Source: Shouchella oshimensis
Lineage (GTDB): Bacteria > Bacillota > Bacilli > Bacillales > Bacillaceae_D
Direction: 5' to 3'
Assembly (NCBI RefSeq): GCF_002019765.1
Contig: NZ_KV917380.1
Location: 203,849 to 267,848, forward strand
Length of the DNA stretch: 64,000 nucleotides
Both the position numbers and the translations under genes were made by a program. The notes beneath the pieces were generated by a model that saw nothing but the letters and a program-made list of their open reading frames with translations, was not told the DNA's origin and did not search any database. Shown piece after piece: positions 16,464-25,192 of the stretch (within the stretch, counting starts at the first letter, position 1; each line of letters begins with the position of its first letter).

Positions 16464-17848
16464 AAAGACGTCACCTTCTCTTTCTGAAAAATGTTCGGTA
16501 CATGATCTGGCAAAGATCGTTTCTGTTTAGCTAGTTCTATTAAACCAACAACAATCATGACGATGAGCCAAAAACGAGGAGAAGCAAAATCAGCTCGATA
16601 TAGGCTAGTCACACTTAAGTGAATCCATAAAATCAATGCGACGCTGTAGTAAAGATGGGTGTTACGCTTTTTCAACAAATAAATAGCAATTGCAAGGAAG
16701 ATCGCTGCAATTAGAAACCCTCCTAATAAGCCGTGTTCAAAGAGAAGATCAACGAATACATTGTTGGACGTCCCACTAACAGCCCCTTGATGACTTAGAA
16801 ATTTCGTTCGTGCAAGGAAATCGTAACTTCCAGGACCAAAGCCGAAGAGTGTATTTATGAATGAATAGTCAAAGAGCCATATGAATGGAAAGACGAGCAT
16901 ATAAAGCCTGCTATGGTGTGTGACATCAAAGAGACCATCAAGTCGACCAAGAATCGGCATGAATAAAGTCGTAAAGGCTTGTGGCAGTAAAAGATAAAAG
17001 GTCGTAATGAGTAAAAACAAACCGCCTATTATGGTCAGAATTATTTTCTTAGGTATGGTTTTTCTAGTTAACAGCAAAAGCATGACTGCAAGTCCGAGAA
17101 CAACTAGATTCAAATAACCGCTGATTGAAAAAGTGAGTAGTAAAACGAGAATGGATAAGCTTGCAAACAATGCGTATGTTTTTCTAGTCATGATGAGTGT
17201 TCCAATAATGAGTCCATCCATTAAGAAAGGAACAAGAAAGCTTGGTTCATCTGTAATAGAAGTTAGCCTGAAATTAAACAGCACATCTTGGTTAACACTA
17301 TGTACATAAGCCCGTGTTTCAAATAGGGGCATGGGGTAGCCAATGGCAAAATGTAAGAACTGCCAAATACCTCCGAGTGTGAGAAGAAACGTTCCAATTG
17401 TATAGCCTTTTAGGAGGGACGCATTTGTTTGTTGGGCATCTCGACGAATATAAGTAAGAACAATTAGTACCAGCACAGTGTATAAAGAAAGATTAATCAG
17501 CCTGTTAAGTAAAGAGTGGTGCACGTACGCTGTATATTCAACAGATTGAATGGATATTAAGGCAAAGGCGGCACCAATTAGTGAAGCAATAGCTGGTAAC
17601 GCAATGGCGCCACATATCAGAAGTCCCAGCCTGTTTAACTCTGTCATGGGAACGGCTTGTCGTTCTGAAACTAACGCGAATAGAAACAGGGCTATGGCTA
17701 GAAAGGTAAGCAGAACAGAACTAGGGATTGGTAAGAGATGCTGCACTAGACTCGTTACTGCAACCGGCGCGGAAGCGGCATAGAGCGTCATAGCACTATA
17801 AACAGGTAAAGCTCTTCTTTGGGTTAGTGGATAGTTAAGTGAGTGCAT
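16460..17848 (-). CDS. tuaE: O-antigen ligase/polymerase-like membrane protein (TuaE-like)
   Basis: 462-residue polytopic protein with about 11-12 membrane segments and a large loop before the C-terminal segments (about residues 290-370). That loop holds GFGPGSYDFLARTKF and SNNVFVDLLFEHGLLGG, the blocks found in O-antigen ligase and Wzy polymerases. Position before the UDP-glucose dehydrogenase gene matches TuaE, the presumed teichuronic acid polymerase. It is the first gene of the five-gene minus-strand run ending with tagO; the region 17849-18110 upstream must hold its promoter, but I see no clear one on that strand. Confidence 0.8.
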   Translation of the reverse strand: MHSLNYPLTQRRALPVYSAMTLYAASAPVAVTSLVQHLLPIPSSVLLTFLAIALFLFALVSERQAVPMTELNRLGLLICGAIALPAIASLIGAAFALISIQSVEYTAYVHHSLLNRLINLSLYTVLVLIVLTYIRRDAQQTNASLLKGYTIGTFLLTLGGIWQFLHFAIGYPMPLFETRAYVHSVNQDVLFNFRLTSITDEPSFLVPFLMDGLIIGTLIMTRKTYALFASLSILVLLLTFSISGYLNLVVLGLAVMLLLLTRKTIPKKIILTIIGGLFLLITTFYLLLPQAFTTLFMPILGRLDGLFDVTHHSRLYMLVFPFIWLFDYSFINTLFGFGPGSYDFLARTKFLSHQGAVSGTSNNVFVDLLFEHGLLGGFLIAAIFLAIAIYLLKKRNTHLYYSVALILWIHLSVTSLYRADFASPRFWLIVMIVVGLIELAKQKRSLPDHVPNIFQKEKVTSL

Positions 17849-18006
17849 CGTCTGAATCCTTTCACGTTTGAACTGTCGTCATCGTAACACGGTAAGAAAC
17901 GTTATTTATAAAGGCTTCTTAAAGATAAAATGAAGATTCTGAGCCAAGGACATTTACAGATTTAACGAAAATAGACGCATGTGCTGATAAAAGAGGATTC
18001 TGGTTC

Positions 18007-18034
18007 TTGAAATGTCTAAAACCGTCTTTACAAT
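18007..18034 (+). promoter_or_regulatory. Sigma-A-type promoter for the small lipoprotein gene
   Basis: TTGAAA (18007-18012), 16-nt spacer, TACAAT (18029-18034), about 76 nt before the ATG at 18111. It is the only good promoter seen in the 262-nt divergent gap. Confidence 0.5.
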
Positions 18035-18110
18035 TGAAAATGAGTCTTCTTTATTCCTTTAATGATTCGAGATATAGTAAGGAAAACGGATTGTTGGAGG
18101 CTGAGATGTA

Positions 18111-18449
18111 ATGAAAAAGTGGATAGTCGTTCTAGCGTTTCTGTTTCTAGTAGGCTGTGGCGAGCAAACACTAACCGTTCGCTCAACATTAGAGGGGGAT
18201 AGTTACTTGCGAAACAATCTCCATACATTAACCGAAGAGCAATTTCTATCTTTTGCAAGTGATAATAGTCACTTAGGTACTGACACGTATGATGCGTTGA
18301 AGCAAAAGCTACTTGAACATGAACAAACACGTTATCTCTTGGTAGGTGAACGGATTTACCGTTATTCAGTACAGGACGAGCTTCTTTATGTGGCTGATTG
18401 GGTAGAGGAAAACAATGTTCATAAGCTTGATGCGGTTGTTTTCCCTTAA
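18111..18449 (+). CDS. Small lipoprotein inside the wall polymer locus
   Basis: 112-residue predicted lipoprotein: MKKW start, hydrophobic core and lipobox LVGC with Cys at 16. The mature domain of about 95 residues is acidic and mixed alpha/beta, with no family recognised. TTGGAGG lies 12 nt upstream of the ATG. It is transcribed opposite to the flanking teichuronic-type genes and has its own promoter and terminator, so it is an independent insertion between the flippase/GT part and the polymerase/dehydrogenase part of the locus. Confidence 0.7.
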   Translation: MKKWIVVLAFLFLVGCGEQTLTVRSTLEGDSYLRNNLHTLTEEQFLSFASDNSHLGTDTYDALKQKLLEHEQTRYLLVGERIYRYSVQDELLYVADWVEENNVHKLDAVVFP

Positions 18450-18463
18450 AAGTAAAACGGGAA

Positions 18464-18490
18464 AGGGTGGTGCTTATTAAGCGCCACCCT
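18464..18490. terminator. Hairpin between convergent lipoprotein and GT4 genes
   Basis: 12-bp stem (18464-18475 with 18479-18490, one G-T pair) closing a 3-nt loop. The downstream tract is only moderately T-rich on either strand (GTCTCCTTTATT on plus; TTTCCCGTTTT on minus), so efficiency may be modest. Confidence 0.6.
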
Positions 18491-18501
18491 GTCTCCTTTA
18501 T

Positions 18502-19584
18502 TTAAAGCCAAAGTTTTTCATAGTGGTGTGCACACGTATCAACTGAATAAGCATGTGCTTGGCGAATTAAGGATTCTTTAGGGAAAGGGCTTAAGAGCGC
18601 ACATTCCATAGCCATCGCTAATTCCTCGTAATGACCAACAGGAACAAGATGACCATACATACCATCTTTCAAAATTTCCTTTGGACCGCTTGGACAATCG
18701 GTTGAGACAATTTGTGTCCCTGCGGCCATTGCTTCTACTAACACATTCCCAAAACCCTCATACAAAGAAGACAGTACAAATACATCTGCTTGTTTCATAT
18801 AAGCATACGGATTGTGCTGGTATCCAACGAAGCTGACGACATCCTCCAGTTTGGCTGTCGCTACGAACGTTTCCAAAGCGCCTCTTTCTTCTCCATCACC
18901 AACAAGAATGAGTGCAGTCTGAGGATTGCGTTTATGAACAAGATCAAAAGCCTGGAGTAAGGTTTCATAATCTTTCTGTTTATGCAGTCTGCCAACGGTT
19001 AGGAAAACATGTTTAGATGAATCTAAAAAAAAGGGATGAGCAACAGGCTGATTCATCTTGTCGCTTAACCCTTTTGTGATAACAGGGTTGTATATCGTAT
19101 GTACAATTGGTAAGCGAGCAATGGCTTGAATATCGGAAGATACCCCACGGGAAACGCCTACAACGTGATCGGCATACCGATAGGTTCGATACACCCATTT
19201 TTTCGTCCGATTTGCAGATGGATCACGCTTCGCTTGCTCACTTAGGTGAACACGGCTAGATACAATCAATGTTCCTTGTGAGCGGCTTATTTTTTTGGCA
19301 AGAATTACGAGCACATTCAGATAATCTTTTGCTGAAAAAATAATGTCTGGTTTTCTCTTACGGAAATAGTAAATCAGTCCGGGCAATGCCGCTCTTGCTT
19401 TCACTTTTGATAAGGGAATGACACCAACTCCTTTTGGAACAGCGTCTTGATATTCCCCAGTTGGATGAATGACCACAAGATCAACCTTGTAACCTCGTTT
19501 CATATAGTTTTCGGCAAGGTGTAGCGTCATCCGTTCAACACCACCAGCATCGAATGAATAGAGTATAAAGGCTATGGTTTTCAT
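18502..19584 (-). CDS. Family 4 glycosyltransferase (TuaC-like)
   Basis: 360-residue retaining GT-B glycosyltransferase. N-terminal half: FDAGGVERMTLHLAENY, typical of GT4. C-terminal donor domain: LTVGRLHKQKDYETLLQAF, then SSLYEGFGNVLVEAMAAGTQIVSTDCPSGPKEIL, of which the E-x7-E pair (EGFGNVLVE) binds the nucleotide-sugar. ATG overlaps the stop of the preceding GT2 (ATGA). It is the last gene of the flippase-GT2-GT4 run; the hairpin at 18464-18490 follows. TuaC of B. subtilis is a GT4 in a matching context, but relatives are numerous, so the symbol is left open. Confidence 0.85.
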   Translation of the reverse strand: MKTIAFILYSFDAGGVERMTLHLAENYMKRGYKVDLVVIHPTGEYQDAVPKGVGVIPLSKVKARAALPGLIYYFRKRKPDIIFSAKDYLNVLVILAKKISRSQGTLIVSSRVHLSEQAKRDPSANRTKKWVYRTYRYADHVVGVSRGVSSDIQAIARLPIVHTIYNPVITKGLSDKMNQPVAHPFFLDSSKHVFLTVGRLHKQKDYETLLQAFDLVHKRNPQTALILVGDGEERGALETFVATAKLEDVVSFVGYQHNPYAYMKQADVFVLSSLYEGFGNVLVEAMAAGTQIVSTDCPSGPKEILKDGMYGHLVPVGHYEELAMAMECALLSPFPKESLIRQAHAYSVDTCAHHYEKLWL

Positions 19585-20387
19585 TTTGTCCCCCTTGCTC
19601 GCTGCTTGTTAAAGGAAAGCAAAGCTTTTATCGCTTTTGTATAACTGTATATTGGTTGCTCGATAGAACTTGCTTTTTTAATAAATAACGCAGTGAGGAA
19701 GAGTAGTCCAATGGGTGTGTTATACATAGCTTTAAATAAAGGACCTTTGCTAATGAGTTGTTTTTCTGATAGCCTCGATTGTTTTGTAGGTTTCTGATGA
19801 AAAACAATAGTTTCAGGATAGTAAGCAAGCCGCTTCTTCAAGCTTGTAAATTGCTGTAAAAATAAATTCTCCTCACCACTTGGGTATGTGCTCCCGAGAC
19901 CAAACGACTCATGAAACCGTAAAGAAGTAAGTGCTTTTGTTTTAAAAAAAAGTTCAATCGAGGATTTTCGAAACAACATTCTTCCTTTGACAGTAGAAGA
20001 TGGTCTGGGTGGATAATGCTTGTAAGTCTTATTTACTTCTGGGTCGAAAATCTGAAAGCAACAACCGTCCTCACCGTTTTTCAAGCGATTATGTACGGTG
20101 GCGACTGCATGTGTCGGATACCAACAATCGTCATCAGAAAACGTAACAAGATCTCCGTTTACATAAGGAAGAGCGGCATTTCGTGCTTTCGATAATCCTT
20201 TTTCCTCTAATCGAATATGTGTATAAGGAATTGAAATAGGTTTTAACCATTCACTCACTGCTTCATGGTGACTTTGTGAGACGACAACCAGTTCAAGTGC
20301 AGGCATCGTTTGCGTTTCAAGACTAGTCAGAAGTCGGTGAAATTCTTGTTTACGTTCTCCTAAGGTAGGGATAATGATCGTTAACAT
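19581..20387 (-). CDS. Family 2 glycosyltransferase
   Basis: 268-residue GT2 protein starting LTIIIPTLGERKQEF, with the metal-binding motif FSDDDCWY at about residues 89-96 and a short hydrophobic segment near the C-terminus (about 225-240, PIGLLFLTALFIKKA) that may anchor it to the membrane. It is coupled at both ends: 7-nt overlap with the flippase and 4-nt overlap with the GT4 gene. The acceptor is presumably the lipid-linked repeat unit of the envelope polymer. No close B. subtilis counterpart is recognised. Confidence 0.8.
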   Translation of the reverse strand: MLTIIIPTLGERKQEFHRLLTSLETQTMPALELVVVSQSHHEAVSEWLKPISIPYTHIRLEEKGLSKARNAALPYVNGDLVTFSDDDCWYPTHAVATVHNRLKNGEDGCCFQIFDPEVNKTYKHYPPRPSSTVKGRMLFRKSSIELFFKTKALTSLRFHESFGLGSTYPSGEENLFLQQFTSLKKRLAYYPETIVFHQKPTKQSRLSEKQLISKGPLFKAMYNTPIGLLFLTALFIKKASSIEQPIYSYTKAIKALLSFNKQRARGTK

Positions 20388-21823
20388 ATACGTTTCTTCC
20401 TCTCGCTTCGATTTTCAATGAACGCTTTTAATTGGTGGTAGTGAAGGGCGACATAAACAAGGCTATAGGAAAAAATGCCAATAAACACGCGAGTAAGAAA
20501 CATTACTAAGCCACTTTCGTCATAAAAAGGTAGTATACTAACGATCATGGTAGCACTTGCTAACAAAACCTTTACAAATTCTTTAAACGGAAAAAAGTAC
20601 GGAATTCGCTGAATAACAAGTAATAGCCAGCTAACGGTAATAGCAATAGCGTAGGCAAGAACTGTTGCTATGGCAGCACCTTCAAGTCCATACGGTGGAA
20701 TCAAGATTATTGTCAAGGCAACATTGACGACAGCCGCAAAAATAACCGGTATGATTTGGAGCTTTGTTTGTTTTGTAAGGTGAAAGACTGTATCGATTGC
20801 GTACAGCTTAATGCCTTTTAGAAAAGCACCAATTGCTATGTAAGGCATAAGGGTACGTGCTGTTTCTTGAAAAGCATGGCCTAAAAAAAAGCTTGTGATA
20901 AAGTCTTTTGTCATAACAAATCCGATGGTGGCTGGCAGTCCGACTGCTAACAGCATCTCCGTATTGCGTTTTATTTGCTGGTGTGCAGCTCGTTCACCTT
21001 TCTGCTCAAAAGCACGTATAGCGAGAGGAAAAGCTGCTAAGTTAATAATGAGCATACATGTGAATATGGTTTGCTCTGTTAAATCATAGGCAATGGCATA
21101 GCTGCCAGTAGCCTCCATTCCCAACATAGCTGTAATAATAAATCGGTCCGATTGATGAATTACAATACCTAAGAGTAGCGTAATGGTTAGTGGCAAGCCA
21201 TAGCTTGCAAACTGTTTCACTAAAGAGATATTACATGCAGACGGTGTCATGTTTAATCCGAAACGCCTAATAGACATTGGAAAGACAGAGAGCAGCAGGC
21301 CGATGATAAATCCGATAACAAGTCCTGTTCCGCCGAAATCAAAATAAATAAGAATGGTTGCGCTTAACAATCCAATGACGGATCGAGCAAAGGCCACTTT
21401 GCCATAGCCAAGAGGATTTAACTCTGATCGTAGTAAAGAAAGATGTAGTTGATACCACGATTGACTCCAAGCTAAAAGCAAAACAGTAAAAACGACGGCA
21501 AGAGTGGCTCCTGCTGCGATGAGCGTTATAACTAGTCCAAATAGTGCACTAATGAGCATCAGTGAAAGAAACGCTAGTTTTATCGTCATAAAGTAAGAGC
21601 TGCCTAATTCTTGTTGTTTTTGAATGCGTAAAACGCTAACCTTTAACCATTCAAACAATACAGCATTTACAATGGCTGCACTCGCAAAGATGAATGCATA
21701 GTAACCGTATTCTTCGGGTGTAAGTAAACGTGAATAAATAGCAATTCCTACAAAGCCCACAATTGCAGGTATACCGTGAGATAACAAATAAGCAAAAGCA
21801 TGTTTCGGTAACAAGCTGTTCAT
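20381..21823 (-). CDS. Lipid-linked oligosaccharide flippase, Wzx/TuaB type
   Basis: 480-residue protein of the polysaccharide transporter (MOP) superfamily with about 12-14 membrane segments; FAYLLSHGIPAIVGFVGIAIYSRLLTPEEYG is represented by the family-typical block RLLTPEEYGYYAF near residues 30-42. It should move undecaprenyl-linked sugar units across the membrane for polymerisation outside. First gene of the flippase-GT2-GT4 run. About 50 nt upstream on the same strand lies a terminator hairpin (21877-21911), so transcription into the operon may be subject to attenuation. Confidence 0.88.
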   Translation of the reverse strand: MNSLLPKHAFAYLLSHGIPAIVGFVGIAIYSRLLTPEEYGYYAFIFASAAIVNAVLFEWLKVSVLRIQKQQELGSSYFMTIKLAFLSLMLISALFGLVITLIAAGATLAVVFTVLLLAWSQSWYQLHLSLLRSELNPLGYGKVAFARSVIGLLSATILIYFDFGGTGLVIGFIIGLLLSVFPMSIRRFGLNMTPSACNISLVKQFASYGLPLTITLLLGIVIHQSDRFIITAMLGMEATGSYAIAYDLTEQTIFTCMLIINLAAFPLAIRAFEQKGERAAHQQIKRNTEMLLAVGLPATIGFVMTKDFITSFFLGHAFQETARTLMPYIAIGAFLKGIKLYAIDTVFHLTKQTKLQIIPVIFAAVVNVALTIILIPPYGLEGAAIATVLAYAIAITVSWLLLVIQRIPYFFPFKEFVKVLLASATMIVSILPFYDESGLVMFLTRVFIGIFSYSLVYVALHYHQLKAFIENRSERKKRIC

Positions 21824-21876
21824 CCCTCTTTTCCTTGCTCTTCAAGAAAGAAGTGTAGCAGACAAAATGAGTTTTG

Positions 21877-21911
21877 AAAAAAAGCGTTCCTTTACAATTG
21901 ATAAAGGAACG
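21877..21911 (-). terminator. Leader terminator/attenuator before the flippase operon
   Basis: Read on the minus strand: 9-bp stem CGTTCCTTT/AAAGGAACG (21911-21903 and 21893-21885) with a 9-nt loop, followed by GC and T7. It ends 54 nt before the flippase start, and no minus-strand gene lies upstream within the divergent gap, so it terminates the operon's own leader. Confidence 0.65.
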
Positions 21912-22021
21912 TTACAAACTTTACAATGTATTCATAGATGAAGATGGTTCTAAAACAACACGAAACCGATTACGTTCATACTTTTTTCTATAGTCGTATA
22001 ATTGCGCTTTTTAAGAGAGCG

Positions 22022-22050
22022 TTTACACTCAGGTGCACGTGTGTCATACT
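22022..22050 (+). promoter_or_regulatory. Sigma-A-type promoter for degV
   Basis: TTTACA (22022-22027), 17-nt spacer, CATACT (22045-22050), with the degV ATG 54 nt further on. A second TATAAT at 21997-22002 lacks a good -35. Confidence 0.5.
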
Positions 22051-22103
22051 ACAATCAACGTATGTTATGCGTTCACAAAATGCCTTATTAAAGGGAGATT
22101 TTA

Positions 22104-22949
22104 ATGACAAAAATCAAAATTGTGACGGATTCCACTTGCGATATAGATGCATCAATCTTACAAGAGTTAGGGGTAACCGTTGTCCCGTTATCAATAAACA
22201 TTAATGGTAAAAGTTATTTAGATGGAGTCGATTTAACGAAGAAAGAGTTTGCGCACATGCTTGTGACAAGCGATGACCTTCCGAAAAGCTCTCAGCCACC
22301 AGTTGGCGAGTTCGTCCGCGTGTATGAGGAACTTTTAAGTGAGCCTGAAACGCACGTTTTATCCATCCATATGACGAGTGCGATGAGCGGAACTGTTGCA
22401 TCTGCACAAATGGCGGCAGATGAGTTTGGTGGGAAAGTGACTGTTGTCGATTCTCGTTTCATTTCAATTGCGTTGTCTTTTCAAGTGACACGAGCTGCTG
22501 AGCTAGCGAACAAAGGGAAAAACCTTGAGGCTATTCTAAGTGAGCTTGAGGATATTCGCTCGAAGACTTCTTTATATATTGTTGTCGATACGCTAGACTA
22601 TTTGGCTAAAGGCGGTCGAATTGGAAAAGGGAAGGCGCTACTTGGTTCATTATTAAAGATAAAGCCGATCGCTTCTTTACAAGATGGTTCTTATACGCCT
22701 GTAGCAACGAAGCGCTCTCAGAAACAGGTGCTTGAATTTCTGACAGACACTTTTACAAAAGAAACAGAAGCGAAGGAGATTAAACATGTCGGTGTAGCCC
22801 ATATTGAAGCCGAAACGTTTAGTGAGCAAGTGTTGGATCGCTTAAGAAAAGTCCGACAGCATTTCTCATCGTCCATACTGGAAACTTCTCCAATCATTAG
22901 CACCCACACAGGGCCTGGAGCCATTGCCCTTATGTATTACACAAACTAA
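22104..22949 (+). CDS. DegV family fatty-acid-binding protein
   Basis: 281-residue DegV-fold protein. Members bind a fatty acid between two domains; FakB forms hand it to the kinase FakA for phosphorylation and use in phospholipid synthesis. Visible family marks: VTDSTCDI at the N-terminus, GVTVVPLSININGKSYLDG, SQPPVGEF, the SGTVASAQMA helix and DTLDYLAKGGRIGKG. GGGAG precedes the ATG. No fakA gene is adjacent. It is monocistronic, with its own promoter and a strong terminator. Confidence 0.92.
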   Translation: MTKIKIVTDSTCDIDASILQELGVTVVPLSININGKSYLDGVDLTKKEFAHMLVTSDDLPKSSQPPVGEFVRVYEELLSEPETHVLSIHMTSAMSGTVASAQMAADEFGGKVTVVDSRFISIALSFQVTRAAELANKGKNLEAILSELEDIRSKTSLYIVVDTLDYLAKGGRIGKGKALLGSLLKIKPIASLQDGSYTPVATKRSQKQVLEFLTDTFTKETEAKEIKHVGVAHIEAETFSEQVLDRLRKVRQHFSSSILETSPIISTHTGPGAIALMYYTN

Positions 22950-22969
22950 CACGTAATCGTATGAATAGT

Positions 22970-23017
22970 CCCTCCAAAGTAGGCACTTTGAAAAAGTGGA
23001 AACAGTGGAGGGCTTTT
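22970..23017. terminator. Terminator after degV
   Basis: Outer stem CCCTCCA/TGGAGGG (22970-22976 and 23006-23012) encloses an inner 6-bp hairpin CACTTT/AAAGTG (22984-22989 and 22993-22998); a CTTTTT tract follows. It sits between convergent degV and the DUF218 gene. Confidence 0.85.
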
Positions 23018-23021
23018 TGGC

Positions 23022-23636
23022 TTACCCATCGCCAATGAAAATGTCTTCATCAACAATGGCCCCTATTTTTGCGTAGCGTACAAGCTTCTGCACTTCTGCT
23101 TCGACTCTTTTTCGACTGTGAGGTGAAAGGAACCAATTCCCTTCTTTTGTGCTCCGATCATCTACAGACGCAAATGAGTAGGTGATCCAGTTCGGCATAT
23201 ACGTACGCATCGTCAACCAAACTCTTAACATATGAATACTAGAGGTAACGATGATGATGTGTTTTACGTGGTGCAAGTAGTAAGCACGATCGAGAACGAG
23301 GAGAGAAGCAAGAACATTTTCTTTTGTGTGTAGCGACTCTTTTTCGATTAAGATCGCTTCTTGCGGAATGCCGCTTTGAAGTGCTCGTTCTTGCATCATC
23401 ACGGCTTCTGGTTTCTTCGAGGCATCCCAAGATACACCTCCTGAAAACAATAATTTATTAGCCCGTCCTTCCTGATAGAGTTGAATTGCTTTCGGGACTT
23501 TATAGTCGACAGCCTTACTACTGCCTGGAACGAAAATGCAATCTCCCTGTTGTCCATCGTCAGAAGTAGAATGATAGAGGAGTTTGGTGATTTGCTTGTC
23601 TGTGAGCTCGGCTGTATTCAATTGAGAGAGATACAT
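23022..23636 (-). CDS. DUF218/YdcF family protein
   Basis: 204-residue protein of the DUF218 family (YdcF, SanA, ElyC), envelope-related proteins whose activity is not settled. Family marks: DCIFVPGSSKAVDYKVPKA, LLFSGG, ERALQSGIPQEAILIEKES, HTKEN and IIIVTSSIHMLRV. Unlike ElyC or SanA it has no N-terminal membrane segment, so it is probably cytoplasmic like E. coli YdcF. It follows the cysteine dioxygenase gene by 11 nt with a GGAGG-type site, and probably forms an operon with it and the EamA gene. Confidence 0.82.
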   Translation of the reverse strand: MYLSQLNTAELTDKQITKLLYHSTSDDGQQGDCIFVPGSSKAVDYKVPKAIQLYQEGRANKLLFSGGVSWDASKKPEAVMMQERALQSGIPQEAILIEKESLHTKENVLASLLVLDRAYYLHHVKHIIIVTSSIHMLRVWLTMRTYMPNWITYSFASVDDRSTKEGNWFLSPHSRKRVEAEVQKLVRYAKIGAIVDEDIFIGDG

Positions 23637-23647
23637 CGAATTCCTCC

Positions 23648-24202
23648 TTATTCCGGTGCTTCATTTAATTGAATAACTTTGAGGCGCTGCTTTTGATCTT
23701 CCGGCCACCAGGCGCCACAATCATCTGATACAACACAGGCGGCACACTTTTTTAAATCATATACTTTCATCCCTGAAATAGGTGGGGCGTATAAGTGGAG
23801 AGTTAACAACCCTTTGTTTCCTTCCATTCGATGCACACTTTTTTTAGGAGCAAAAAAGGTTTTCCCTTGTTTATAATATTTTTCAACAAATAGCTCTGGT
23901 AGTTCATTCGATTGCACTTTGAAGAGTTGATTGGATACATTCCCAGCGATTACTTGAATCCAACCATACGAGTTGCCATGATCATGAGGAGCGCAATCAA
24001 GGCCAGACCAATTCATAAGTAATAGTTCAACGTGTTTAGATTGGAAGAGCAGTTTGCGATAGTAAGGCTTTTCACTGCTTGATTGGATGTAAGGAGCTAA
24101 CTCATCATAGGTTGCGTTCAGCTTTAGCAATGCTTGACGTAATCCTTCAATACTTGGTTTAGTGAGAGGACGCAAACAATTGCTTATATGGTGTTCGAAC
24201 AT
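23648..24202 (-). CDS. Cysteine dioxygenase (cupin)
   Basis: 184-residue type I cysteine dioxygenase, a mononuclear iron cupin that oxidises cysteine to cysteine sulfinate. The iron ligands are visible as His73 and His75 in CAPHDHGNSYG and His124 in KSVHRMEG; LHLYAPP completes the cupin core. Relative to B. subtilis CdoA (about 160 residues) it has a C-terminal extension with Cys153, Cys156 and Cys162 (KKCAACVVSDDCGAWW), which could bind metal or form a disulfide. It lies between EamA and DUF218 genes on the same strand with short gaps. Confidence 0.88.
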   Translation of the reverse strand: MFEHHISNCLRPLTKPSIEGLRQALLKLNATYDELAPYIQSSSEKPYYRKLLFQSKHVELLLMNWSGLDCAPHDHGNSYGWIQVIAGNVSNQLFKVQSNELPELFVEKYYKQGKTFFAPKKSVHRMEGNKGLLTLHLYAPPISGMKVYDLKKCAACVVSDDCGAWWPEDQKQRLKVIQLNEAPE

Positions 24203-24215
24203 AATGATCTCCTTT

Positions 24216-25112
24216 CTATTCCCTGTTTTTCGCCTGAGTTAAACCGTGGTTTGACAATAAGACTCCTCCTATAATTATGACTCCTCCTACAATGCTTAGA
24301 AGTAGAACTTTTTCGTTTAAAAAATAAACAGCTGCGAGAAACGTTACTAATGGTTCGATATAAAGAAAACTAGATACGGTTGATGCTTGTAGTTGAGTTA
24401 ATGCTTTTGCCCAAAGAAAGTAGGCAACAGCTGATACAAACACGCCTAGAAAAAGTAAGTGAGTCCACCCGGTTATTGATAGCGATGTTAATTCCTCTAT
24501 ACTTCTAGTAACGTGTACGATTGGTAGAGAAAGACATGTACCGATTAAGCACATATAAAACGTTATGGACACAGGCGGTAATGGTATACGAAGTCCTTTT
24601 AAAAGTAAGGAATAAACGGCCCAATTGATTGTGCTGAGAAACATAAGGATGTACCCTGGTTGGAAAGCAGATAGGTGAGTAGGGTTCGTAATGAGAAGTA
24701 CACCTACTAGAGCAAGTAGCATGCCAATTCCTTTTTTAAGAGTAAACCGTTCATGAAGAAAAAAACATGCTAAAACACATGTAAAGATTGGTACGAGGGA
24801 AATCATCCAGCCCGCCTCAGAGGCTTGAATCGTTAACAACGACGTTGATTGTAACCATTGATGGATAAATACACCAAGTGTCCCAAGAATAAAGAGGTGA
24901 GGAAGATAGTGTAATGACAGTTTAAGAGGGTAGCGAAATACGATAAGAAATAGAAATAGGAACAAAGAACCGATTGCAAAACGGCTGACTAAGATCGTAC
25001 TAGGCGTAAGTTCTGCTAACAGTGCTTTTGTATTTACAAACGATATTCCCCAAAAAGCGACGGCTAAAAAAGCAAACAAAGCCGCGGTTAAAACAGAACT
25101 AGACCAGCGCAT
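24216..25112 (-). CDS. EamA/DMT family transporter
   Basis: 298-residue protein of ten predicted membrane segments built from two EamA repeats (about residues 8-140 and 150-290), each with the Pro-containing end typical of the drug/metabolite transporter family (GVLLITN and GGVLLSN). Family members export amino acids and metabolites. Being directly upstream of cysteine dioxygenase, it might move cysteine-related compounds, but this is only context. Its leader contains the terminator hairpin at 25193-25222. RBS GGAG lies before the ATG. Confidence 0.88.
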   Translation of the reverse strand: MRWSSSVLTAALFAFLAVAFWGISFVNTKALLAELTPSTILVSRFAIGSLFLFLFLIVFRYPLKLSLHYLPHLFILGTLGVFIHQWLQSTSLLTIQASEAGWMISLVPIFTCVLACFFLHERFTLKKGIGMLLALVGVLLITNPTHLSAFQPGYILMFLSTINWAVYSLLLKGLRIPLPPVSITFYMCLIGTCLSLPIVHVTRSIEELTSLSITGWTHLLFLGVFVSAVAYFLWAKALTQLQASTVSSFLYIEPLVTFLAAVYFLNEKVLLLSIVGGVIIIGGVLLSNHGLTQAKNRE

Positions 25113-25192
25113 GAATTCCTATCTCCTTCAAAAAGCAAAGTAAAACTCTTTTAGAATTGTATGCAAAAGAAAAAGAGACATGTCCAAGCTAT

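Noticed and set aside
21891-21926. TTACA repeats upstream of the flippase gene as PhoP boxes
   Set aside because: Spacing is 20 and 9 nt, not the 11-nt period of PhoP sites, so phosphate control of the locus is not supported here.
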